Source of the DNA: Lamellibrachia columna
Taxonomy: Eukaryota; Annelida; Polychaeta; Sabellida; Siboglinidae
Assembly (NCBI GenBank): GCA_963662155.1
Contig: OY759261.1
Location: 47,366,411-47,430,410 of the forward strand
DNA length: 64,000 bases
Direction: 5' to 3'
A program made the translations under genes and the position numbers. Shown here in pieces: positions 58,777 through 64,000 of this stretch (position 1 is the stretch's first letter; each line of letters starts with the position of its first letter). Below the pieces are notes generated by a model. That model was not told where the DNA came from. It ran no database searches and saw nothing but the letters and a program-made list of their open reading frames with translations.

Positions 58777-61047
58777 TGCACTCTCCCATGCAAAGAGGGG
58801 GGAGATAATAAATCAAGAGGGAGAAAGTGGAATAGCATATCATATTCTGTAAATACCCACAAACCATCACAAGAGAGGCCCAAACCCAGACAATTAAAAC
58901 ACAAACCATCACAAGAGAGGCCCAAACCCAGACAATTAAAACACAAACCATCACAAGAGAGGCCCAAACCCAGACAATTAAAACACAAACCATCACAAGA
59001 GAGGCCCAAACCCAGACAATTAAAACACAAAACCTTGAAAGAATGGCTGAAAACAGAGATGGATGGCGTTGATTGCTCTCTCTGTCTTCTGTGCCATCAG
59101 GTACAGGGAGGGAATAAGTAAGTAAGTAAGTAAAGTATTTTTGTTAGAAAAGAGCTAGAGATGAGTGGACTAATAGAAGGTGAGATAGAGAAGGCAGCAA
59201 GGAAGTTAACTATTGTAAAGACCAAGAATTAATGGATGGACCAGGAAATGATGAAAAAAATGGGCTGGTGGGAATCAAGTGGCTGGTGAGGCTGTTTGTC
59301 ACTTATCAATCAGGAGCGATCCCAATAAAGTGGCGAAAAGGAGTGATTTCAGCAGGGTTCGTACGGGTCCTGAAAAACCTGGAAAGTCATGGAATTTGAT
59401 AATTTGGATTCAAGGCCTGGAAAGTCATGGAATTTGATAATTTGGATTCAAGGCCTGGAAAGTCATGGAATTGTTGACAAGGTCCTGAAAAGTAATGGAA
59501 AACAGGAATGCTGAAAAAAATATTATTTAAAGAAATATTTTACATGAAAACCAACTCTCGCCATGCTGAACGATTCCATTAGTCGTATTTGTGTGGTACC
59601 GATGGATTCAATTGGTCTAAATTAGCTCGTGCACTAGTTAATCCAATGGTAGCGCTTGTTGCTGAAAGATGATGCCACTGCCTGGTAATTAAGGCTGTCA
59701 GTAGAATAAGCTGGTAGCCATTTTGTTCTGGAAAATCGATCAGCTTTTTTTTCGTTAATTGGTAGAGTTCTTAAGTTTGAGTGTGTTCAAATATGCCTGG
59801 AAAATGCAAATTCCAAGACAGATGGATCAGTGATGCAGAATATTTTAAGTGGATCGCGCACGTAGTTAGTTTGTACAGCCTGGCTACCTGTCGAGTTTGT
59901 CGAACAAAAAACAATAAGTGATGGTCGCACGTTCAGTTTCCAACAGCAGTTCATGGCATTTGTGAAGGCAGTCATTGCCAAGATAATGGCAAAACACTGA
60001 TTACACATTCCTTTGTGCTGAAGCTGGCCTGCCACATTGCCAGTGACCGTTGTGTTGTGACAGCTGAATTCAAGATCAAGCTTGACCATCTAGTGAAGTG
60101 TCAACAGCTCCAGATGTGTGATGTTGACAAGCTGATGCAGCACTTTGATCTCTTCATGGAGAGGACTGTTCACCCTGTCACAAGCTCGTGCATTTCAAGG
60201 ATTTCATTTCACAAAAGATCACCTGGACACTTTCTTGGTGCAGCATCTAGGCTGTAATTATGACCTCAGCAAATTGTGGTCAGTCATCAAGAGTCTGCTG
60301 ATCTTGTCACATGGTCAGGTGACAGTGGAGAAAGGCTTCTCCATCAATTGCCAGAGTGTTGTGGAGAACATGAAGGAAGCCTCCTTCATTGCCCAGCACT
60401 CAATTCAGGAAGAATCAGATGTTTCTCGGGCTCAATAAACCATGCCATTGCATAAAAAAATGTATTATTCTCTGTGATTATTATTAGTTGGTTATATTCT
60501 AGAATAGCACAATTTGGAAATTGGACAGTTTATGTTAATCAAATAGGTCATGGATATTTACATTGGGAAGTCATGGAAAGTGTGAATGTGAAATGTCAAA
60601 AGCTGTATGAACCCTGGATGACTGAAACAGGAAAGGTGAAATTCTTGAGCCACGGAGATACATATATATCGAATATATAGAGGAATATGGAATACATTTT
60701 GCTTGTCTATGATCAAGATAGAGTGTCAAAAACAAGAGGTGGATGGAGGTATGGGAGGAAGAAAGTTACAAATATGGAGGCTTTATATATGGCTGTGAGA
60801 GATGAATGCGCTATAATACCAATGTTGTATGTCGCATTAATTGTAATATACCGGTTAATTTGTTACAGCCGCATTGTAATTTATTGCTGAACCAGCTACT
60901 GATGGACGATTTGTTTCATGCAGAATCTTGGAACAACAGGCATCGTCTTGAGCATTCTGCCAAACAAAAGCAAATGTGCTAAGATTTTCATTGATGGACG
61001 AAGATGGACGTATAATCTAGAGGCTTTACGTCTAATCGCTAAATCTG
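39364..61047 (+). CDS. HEPN (CXorf38-like) plus MIB-repeat protein, 11 exons, 3' incomplete
   Basis: Exons: 39364-39861, 40334-40489, 50209-50289, 50826-50919, 51122-51460, 55015-55052, 55980-56035, 56428-56515, 57822-57898, 58321-58471 and 60924-61047. Every intron has GT-AG ends and the exon phases fit, giving 567 codons plus one base with no stop. Residues 1-218 resemble vertebrate CXorf38: a 'YVNWVILSQALLCVRDGL' helix, a Cys-rich part ending 'NICNAWLDV', 'KNCDVSKWPTESWQLAK', then R-N-K-L-F-H, the R-x4-H signature of HEPN domains. Exons 3-5 are charged and helical, possibly coiled coil. Exons 8-11 encode two repeats like the REP region of Mind bomb E3 ligases. The last exon ends in phase 1, so at least one more exon lies beyond 61,047; a RING or ankyrin part may be outside the window. 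Role inferred: possibly RNA cleavage or binding linked to protein recognition; no direct evidence. Confidence 0.85.
40334..40489 (+). CDS. Exon 2: HEPN catalytic-motif helix
   Basis: 52 codons, acceptor TCTTCAG, donor GTAATC, phase 0 to 0. It contains 'VRSIRNKLFHSKHF'; Arg-Asn and His sit as in active HEPN ribonucleases. CXorf38 has a similar R-N-x3-H at the same place. Confidence 0.87.
40975..41695 (-). mobile_element. CR1-like LINE fragment in intron 2
   Basis: The minus strand reads a reverse transcriptase fragment: equivalents of the VDGIPPKL region (near 41,510), the 'DFxKAFDxVPHQ' region (near 41,250), 'GxPQGSVLGP' (near 41,080) and the ADD box (near 41,010). Its sequence is clearly diverged from the CR1 at 43.8-47.8 kb, so it is another subfamily. 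No intact frame. Confidence 0.85.
41696..42671. other. Intron 2 sequence, nothing recognised
   Basis: AT-rich intronic DNA. The open frame 42,335-42,586 has no domain. Confidence 0.4.
42672..43111. mobile_element. hAT-type MITE rich in 'gatttaaatc'
   Basis: Element 42,680-43,103 (424 bp), starting 'cagggttg' and ending 'caaccctg'. It is flanked by the exact 8-bp duplication TGATGCGC (42,672-42,679 and 43,104-43,111). The interior is made of inverted and direct 'gatttaaatca' motifs and A/T runs. Non-coding. Confidence 0.92.
43112..43769. other. Intron 2 sequence, nothing recognised
   Basis: AT-rich intronic DNA between the MITE and the CR1. Confidence 0.4.
43837..44807 (+). pseudogene. CR1 ORF1 with SGNH/esterase-like domain (frameshifted)
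   Basis: The frame is open from 43,795 (GTG) and the first ATG is 43,837. The N-terminal part is a Gly/Lys/Glu-rich low-complexity stretch with repeated 'KERGVGETGGKE'-like units. The C-terminal domain has the SGNH blocks 'VFVGDSIVRK' (nucleophile Ser) and 'VHVGTNN'. The frame ends at 44,676 because of a one-base shift near 44,640. The last block with the catalytic His ('EGLHLSGKG') is in the next frame and stops near 44,807. Esterase domains are known in CR1 ORF1 proteins. Confidence 0.85.
44797..45285 (+). pseudogene. CR1 ORF2, endonuclease first half
   Basis: APE-type endonuclease blocks: 'CLNARSIVNKKNEL', 'HIIGITESW' (catalytic Glu) and 'GRRGGGVILYV'. The frame is lost in an A-rich run near 45,270-45,280, and the next frame continues the domain. 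Confidence 0.88.
45183..47684 (+). pseudogene. CR1 ORF2, endonuclease end, reverse transcriptase and C-terminal domain
   Basis: The real continuation starts near 45,275. 'IIMGDFNHG' and 'LGNSDHNQV' finish the endonuclease. The RT runs from 'KDNKSLGVDGIPPKL' through 'NYRPVSLTSV', 'DFQKAFDKVPHQ' and 'GVPQGSVLGPILF' to the catalytic F-A-D-D near 46,874. A TGA at 47,199-47,201 interrupts ORF2 in a place where the copy at 15.9 kb has GAG. Reading then continues to 47,684 with 'AIVRPHLEYCIQAWRPY' and 'RRATKMIPELRDLSYEERL'. The copy is therefore dead, but only a few lesions from intact. Confidence 0.9.
47791..48339. other. Intron 2 sequence after CR1
   Basis: Pyrimidine-rich, no gene recognised. 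Confidence 0.4.
48340..48470. repeat. 29-bp minisatellite, about 4.5 copies
   Basis: Units of 'tttcctgcagttgcctctct' plus 'gcagtcaca', with small changes in the last two copies. Confidence 0.9.
48471..50208. other. Intron 2 distal part
   Basis: Poly-G at 48,494-48,505 and a C-rich tract at 50,012-50,046. Otherwise plain intron leading to the exon 3 acceptor. Confidence 0.4.
50209..50289 (+). CDS. Exon 3: helical segment
   Basis: 27 codons, acceptor GTTTGCAG, donor GTAGGT, phase 0 to 0. 'LSIEDEVKLWKEIIDKCKD' is amphipathic. Confidence 0.8.
50826..50919 (+). CDS. Exon 4: predicted coiled coil
   Basis: 31 codons plus one base, acceptor CCTTCAG, donor GTACGG. 'LEELLGQEIEQLKQEVKEIK' has heptad-like Leu/Ile/Val spacing. 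Confidence 0.8.
51122..51460 (+). CDS. Exon 5: long linker exon
   Basis: 113 codon equivalents, acceptor TTTCATTTCAG, donor GTGAGA, phase 1 to 1. The start is helical ('STVMKLLWVHLLHGKNI'), then a Glu/Lys/Gln-rich helix, then a polar tail ending 'NADTLQ'. No known domain recognised. Confidence 0.8.
51819..51873. other. Small nested stem structure, copy 1 (intron 5)
   Basis: 'ggtgggg' pairs with 'ccccacc', and inside it 'ggtcac' pairs with 'gtgacc' around 'agaaacat'. It is homologous to 61,604-61,657, with a paired change in the inner stem. Confidence 0.5.
52480..53560. repeat. Degenerate AC-rich repeat block in intron 5
   Basis: Many diverged copies of motifs like 'gtgccaaaacac', 'gtggccataacca' and 'gaaaacctgccat' at irregular spacing, continuing more weakly to about 53,990. 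This looks like an old, eroded tandem array. Confidence 0.5.
53562..53726. repeat. 165-bp repeat, copy 1 (intron 5)
   Basis: About 93% identical by eye to 60,711-60,875 in direct orientation. It starts 'gatcaagatagagtg' and ends 'ttgttacag..gcatt'. Confidence 0.88.
53727..55014. other. Intron 5 distal part
   Basis: No gene or element recognised up to the exon 6 acceptor. Confidence 0.4.
55015..55052 (+). CDS. Exon 6: short linker exon
   Basis: 38 bp, acceptor TTATTCAG, donor GTATGA, phase 1 to 0, encoding 'DRPRENPTASYVE'. It is short, but needed to carry the phase from exon 5 to exon 7. Confidence 0.68.
55265..55610. repeat. AT-rich 'ttctatagaatatt' repeat block (intron 6)
   Basis: Irregular repeats of near-palindromic 'attctatagaat'. 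Low complexity. Confidence 0.7.
55980..56035 (+). CDS. Exon 7: short linker exon
   Basis: 56 bp, acceptor TCAAACAG, donor GTAATT, phase 0 to 2, encoding 'YPGKGDAEQEEKANQHFQ'. The two leftover bases complete a Met codon with exon 8 and set the correct frame for the MIB repeat. Confidence 0.7.
56428..56515 (+). CDS. Exon 8: first MIB repeat, first half
   Basis: Acceptor TTATCCCAG, donor GTAGGT, phase 2 to 0. 'YDVVTIEKDEDRVKQLQED' and 'GIWEPSM' match the V-x-V-x-x-D-x-x-x-V-K-x-L-Q...G-x-W...M pattern of Mind bomb repeats. Confidence 0.85.
56541..57665. repeat. 23-bp minisatellite, nearly 50 copies (intron 8)
   Basis: Unit 'ttactattaccactggtgac' plus 'cac', with variants 'gatcac', 'aaccac' and 'cccctt'. 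Every unit carries the palindrome ACCACTGGT. It begins 25 bp after the exon 8 donor. Blocks with 'ccaattaatattaccagtgg' occur near 57,085 and 57,475-57,660, showing a higher-order duplication. Confidence 0.95.
57822..57898 (+). CDS. Exon 9: first MIB repeat, second half
   Basis: Acceptor ATATTCCAG, donor GTGAGT, phase 0 to 2. 'VHGLNAIVNKVNKDGNVFVE' corresponds to the G-x-V-x-x-V...D-G-x-V-x-V strand part of the repeat. Confidence 0.83.
58321..58471 (+). CDS. Exon 10: end of first and start of second MIB repeat
   Basis: Acceptor TTCACCAG, phase 2 to 0. 'YWFNPELLKAV' closes repeat 1 and 'GDFVLVIDSHEEVKALQDE' with 'HGGWVEKM' opens repeat 2. The donor GTTTAC is weak, but the phase and the homology into exon 11 support it. 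Confidence 0.83.
58715..58777. repeat. (GCAC)n microsatellite (intron 10)
   Basis: About 15 units of ACGC. Confidence 0.95.
58857..59030. repeat. 42-bp minisatellite, 4 copies (intron 10)
   Basis: Units start 'acaaaccatcacaagagagg' and are almost identical. Being 3n long, they keep frames open on both strands, but there is no evidence of an exon. Confidence 0.92.
59353..60616 (+). mobile_element. Decayed hAT-family transposon (intron 10)
   Basis: It starts 'cagggttcgtacgg' and ends with the inverse of 'cagggttcatacag'. Just inside the left end are repeated 'cctggaaagtcatggaattt' units, a pattern I associate with animal hAT elements. It encodes remnants: an N-terminal 'MPGKCKFQDRWISDAEY...' start at 59,793 with a Cys-x2-Cys, and a C-terminal hAT dimerisation-like piece in the frame 60,145-60,438 ('LILSHGQVTVEKGFS'). 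The transposase core is missing. The 8-bp flanks (gatttcag and gatgactg) match only partly. Confidence 0.75.
60711..60875. repeat. 165-bp repeat, copy 2 (intron 10)
   Basis: Direct copy of 53,562-53,726. It ends 48 bp before exon 11. Confidence 0.88.
60924..61047 (+). CDS. Exon 11: second MIB repeat, second half
   Basis: Acceptor TTTCATGCAG, donor GTAAGG, phase 0 to 1. 'NLGTTGIVLSILPNKSK' and 'IFIDGRRWTYNLEALRLI' fit the repeat consensus closely, including the final W-x-Y/F-N-P/L-x-x-L. Confidence 0.87.
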
Positions 61048-61149
61048 GTAAGGTATCTTTGACTGTGCGCACACTGTCCTAATGCCGGATTCAGTAATTA
61101 CGTTTTACCAAATATGATGATATGTAGGTGTATTTTAAAAACAATGGTA

Positions 61150-61222
61150 AATGAATATATATATATACATACATTCATACATATATACATATATATATAT
61201 TATATATATATATATATATATA
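61150..61222. repeat. (TA)n microsatellite
   Basis: TA-rich run with 'catacattcata' interruptions. Confidence 0.93.
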
Positions 61223-61603
61223 GGCGCTCGTCGAAGCCTATAAACGCCAGTTGATTATTATTTCGATTAGGAATGGTGGCTTGTGGAATAATACGAGCAT
61301 CGCCAGCCATAGATTCGCGTACAGCGACCTGAAAGTGCGTTTGCTCGGGTGTGTGCGCATAATCAGTTAATTATTTGAAAAAACACGTTCGCGTGTGCGC
61401 GTGCATGATGTGTAATCGGTTGACTTTTGAAAGAACAAGTATTGTAATATTCCTACAACACAAGACAATTCATGGCATCGCCACCAGCACAGTAAAACAT
61501 TAACCCATCACCGACAATACTCGACACAATGCCTGGTTGCATACACTGCAGCACCGGACTACACTACTTGCTAAAATTCCTACTCTATATACTTTAGTAA
61601 CCT

Positions 61604-61657
61604 AAAAGGTGGGGCAATAACGCACCGTTCACCAAAACCTGTGAACACCCCACCAAT
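61604..61657. other. Small nested stem structure, copy 2
   Basis: 'ggtgggg'/'ccccacc' outer stem and 'gttcac'/'gtgaac' inner stem around 'caaaacct'. Homologue of 51,819-51,873. Confidence 0.5.
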
Positions 61658-61693
61658 ATGCCATCCCATTATAAGCAAGTAGCAATCTACAAA

Positions 61694-63055
61694 TCAAGAG
61701 AATCTAATATACTTTTTGAATGCATCTGAAGTCCACCTGTCTGCCTCTCTTATTTGCACATCAGAATCTCCTCTCAAGGCTGCTGCAGTTGCTGCCCCAA
61801 TGCGGAAGCTGTGGCCCTTAAACGCACTGGTGTCATACCCACAGAAGTGCAGCAGCTGCTTCAGTGACGCATCAAATTCAAAACGTAACATTGGTAAACC
61901 GTCGGGGTATGCAAACAGTGGCGCTGTTACAGCACCCCTGACAAGCAAAAATTCCCGTAAGAAAATAGCTGGGTAAATCTCCATTCCTGGTATGCCCTCA
62001 CCTGTGACTTGCAGGGATTGGGGACTTTGCTGAGCACTATGCTTAAATCGTTGGAACGATATAGTGATGAGATCGCCCGACAACACATCACCCGAACTCA
62101 AACACCCACGTACCATACGTCGTGACCGAGGCACCATCTCCCCCACCCGTAAATAAGCCTTGAAGTCAAGGACCATCATCGCTCTAAGCATCAGACACTT
62201 GTAATGTGACAAAAAAATGGTGGTCATGGCAACTACCAGACGTGAAAGAATAGGAAGGGTGACAGGCAAGCGGACATCAGAAACGGCGCCCACATTGCAT
62301 GCGCCGACTAACAACTTATTAACGATAAATGCACTAGATGGGTCAATAAACCCATTAACCTTGTGGAAATAAGCCACAGCTGAAACCGTAGACACAATGG
62401 ATGATGGAGCCAAACCTAATGCAAATAGATGCGCAATAAACAGCATATGAAATGAAACTGGCAAACACAAGGGAACACCTATCGAACCATAAAAGGCTAC
62501 CAATTTCTTCCAAGCGCGCTCATAATGGGCCCTGGATGACGGTGCTAGTGACGCTGTCAGCAGGAGCTCTAAAGAATCCCTAAGCCGGCTGGGAAGACAT
62601 GGTATGGCACTTCCCTCGGACTGGCCGTCGCCCAGGGCGCCAACACGGAATTCGTCCACCTGTAAATGCGACAGTTTATCAATGAGAATGTTACATTGAC
62701 CTGGTATGTGGGATGCAGTGAAGTTAATATTAAACCTGAGGCATGCCAATACCAGCAGACGCAGCAAGGCCATGATGTGGGGCTCCCGCGATGTTTGCTT
62801 ATTAATGATAGGAACAAGGGCTTCGTTGTCAGTGAAGAAACAGATACTCTGATTAGCCGAAACAGAACCCCACACATGCACTGTTACCAGAATTGGATAC
62901 AATTCCAAAACATCCACATCGTAGCAACGCCTCACACCATAAAACCACTCTGGCCCGCAAATCGCCTCATAACCGATGCCACCTGCTGCATCTGTGTACA
63001 ATTGTAAGTAGTCACCTGTAAGAAAGTGCTCATCCAAAAAAAAACGACCTACCAT
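61694..63055 (-). pseudogene. RNase H and tyrosine recombinase of YR retrotransposon
   Basis: 453 open codons. RNase H: 'LQLYTDAAGGIGYEA' (first Asp), the Glu in 'DVLELYPILVTV', 'CFFTDNEALVPIIN' (Asp) and 'ASHIPGQCNILIDKLSH'. The recombinase follows from 'SRAHYERAWKKLVAFYGS', with catalytic Arg in 'AYLRVGEM', the H-x-x-R box in 'GHSFRIGAATAAALRG' and a C-terminal Tyr in 'KKYIRFS'. The catalytic set looks complete. The upstream RT frame (63,030-63,350) joins through a one-base shift in a run of T on the minus strand, so the polyprotein is broken there. Confidence 0.88.
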
Positions 63056-63411
63056 TGAAATGTGTCAAAAAGTGTAACCATACTCCCAGATCTAATTTAG
63101 CTTGTCGTGTCAAGCGAATGTGATGGTGCAGCTTAAAGCATCCCATAGTTAAGTCAATCAGTCGTCGCAGAAAAGCCCTACCTGGGACAACAACGGACCG
63201 CGCAAAATTGAGTACACCTATGAGGGATTGAAGCTCTTTGTGTGTAACCTTCTGTTTACGTGTGAACTCCAAGAGTAAAGCCCTGGCCTTTAACAATTTG
63301 TCGTCGGGCAGTCGCGCCTCCATGCGGACGGCATCCAAGATTATCCCCAAAAATGTGATGGAAGAAGAGGGACCTACAGTTTTACTGGGCCCAAGCGGTA
63401 AAACTGTAGGT
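63030..63411 (-). pseudogene. RT C-terminal fragment of YR retrotransposon
   Basis: 'KTVGPSSSITFLGIILDAV' and 'LQSLIGVLNFARSVVVPGRA' are the thumb-region blocks of DIRS-like RTs. The fingers and palm with the catalytic aspartates are absent. Confidence 0.85.
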
Positions 63412-64000
63412 AACAGAAATCATGCTATTAATTTTCCAGAAGAAATTGTGTCCAGAAAGGTATCATTCTTTTATGAAGATACCTTACCCAAAATACCTAT
63501 TCATTATAAAGTATGTCACTAATCACCTTAACTTTTGTAATTATGGGTGTTCTTAATGGATTCACAGGCAGAAGCTTTATTGTCCACAACTGATTTTCAT
63601 TTTCTTTTTTATTTTATAATTCATAATTGTTTCTTCATTATATCTTCATAGTGTATTTATGGAGGGTCATGTGGACTATGATACTGATTATATGTTGATA
63701 TTTAAAAAAAAGTCAGGCCTACTTTTTCGATTTGTGAGGCAGAAGGAAAACTTAGCCAAATGAAATAAAATCAAGTGAAAAATCGCACTTAAGTTAAAAA
63801 CATACCAAAAAAGGCAAAATGGACCCTTTATTAAATCGCACAGCCCATAATGTCTGTTACACCTATGTAAAATCATACATGTCGTGACAGCGCTCCATCT
63901 GCTCTACACGTACGACAACAGGGATAACCTCTAAACACCTATTACCATGAACAGGACCCTGTGTATTGTATATTTCTACCACAGGAAGCCCAACGTCGAA
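63412..64000. other. Non-coding stretch at window end
   Basis: AT-rich. No further exon of the HEPN-MIB gene could be placed with confidence. Confidence 0.4.

Larger units (their letters stand above)
61690..63411 (-). mobile_element. Tyrosine-recombinase retrotransposon (DIRS/Ngaro-like), 5'-truncated
   Basis: The minus strand carries, in order, the last part of an RT, an RNase H and a tyrosine recombinase. This domain order is that of YR retrotransposons, which integrate without an integrase. RT homology begins abruptly at a 14-bp-arm hairpin (63,372-63,411). No terminal repeats were identified. Confidence 0.87.

Noticed and set aside
63238..63522. Plus-strand ORF as a possible next exon of the HEPN-MIB gene
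   Set aside because: It is mostly the antisense of the YR retrotransposon RT, and no acceptor with the required phase was convincing.

Overview
This is a window of animal (metazoan) nuclear DNA. The evidence is one multi-exon gene with GT-AG introns, CR1-type LINEs, a Ty3/gypsy element, a tyrosine-recombinase retroelement, hAT and MULE DNA transposons, and abundant micro- and minisatellites. The TE mixture and the gene families suggest a marine invertebrate bilaterian such as a mollusc or amphioxus, but the sequence does not settle the species. No rRNA, tRNA or CRISPR locus is visible.

Layout. From 1 to 7.3 kb there are dispersed repeats and an old minus-strand CR1 fragment. A complete gypsy element (1580-6128) is inserted in that fragment, with 164-bp LTRs, a 5-bp target duplication and a tRNA-Leu-type primer site. 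From 10 to 13.7 kb lies a satellite block that includes two unrelated arrays with the same 78-bp period. From 16.5 to 29.6 kb there is a two-copy segmental duplication (about 16.5-20.55 and 24.94-29.63 kb). Between its copies sit a 920-bp hAT-type element with an exact 8-bp target duplication, a minisatellite grown from its right end, and further dispersed repeats. From 30.8 to 38.2 kb there are non-autonomous DNA elements, a decayed gypsy gag carrying a 19-bp minisatellite in its zinc knuckle, a MULE remnant and a long inverted repeat.

The only convincing host gene runs from 39,364 to at least 61,047 on the + strand. I reconstruct 11 exons whose phases all agree, giving 567 codons and one extra base, open at the 3' end. 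The N-terminus resembles the CXorf38 family and carries an R-N-x3-H motif typical of HEPN domains. The middle is helical. The C-terminal part seen here holds two repeats resembling those of the Mind bomb (MIB) ubiquitin ligases. I do not recall a described HEPN plus MIB-repeat protein, so this is the main candidate for something new. Its introns carry a near-complete but broken CR1, a hAT MITE, a decayed hAT gene, a 1.1-kb 23-bp minisatellite and a pair of homologous small stem structures.

The right end (61.7-63.4 kb, minus strand) is a 5'-truncated tyrosine-recombinase retrotransposon with the RT end, RNase H and recombinase domains.

Functionally there is no operon-like system. The window is one gene in a repeat-dense landscape. 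Several repeats show how they arose: arrays seeded at transposon ends, at coding motifs or at deletion junctions.
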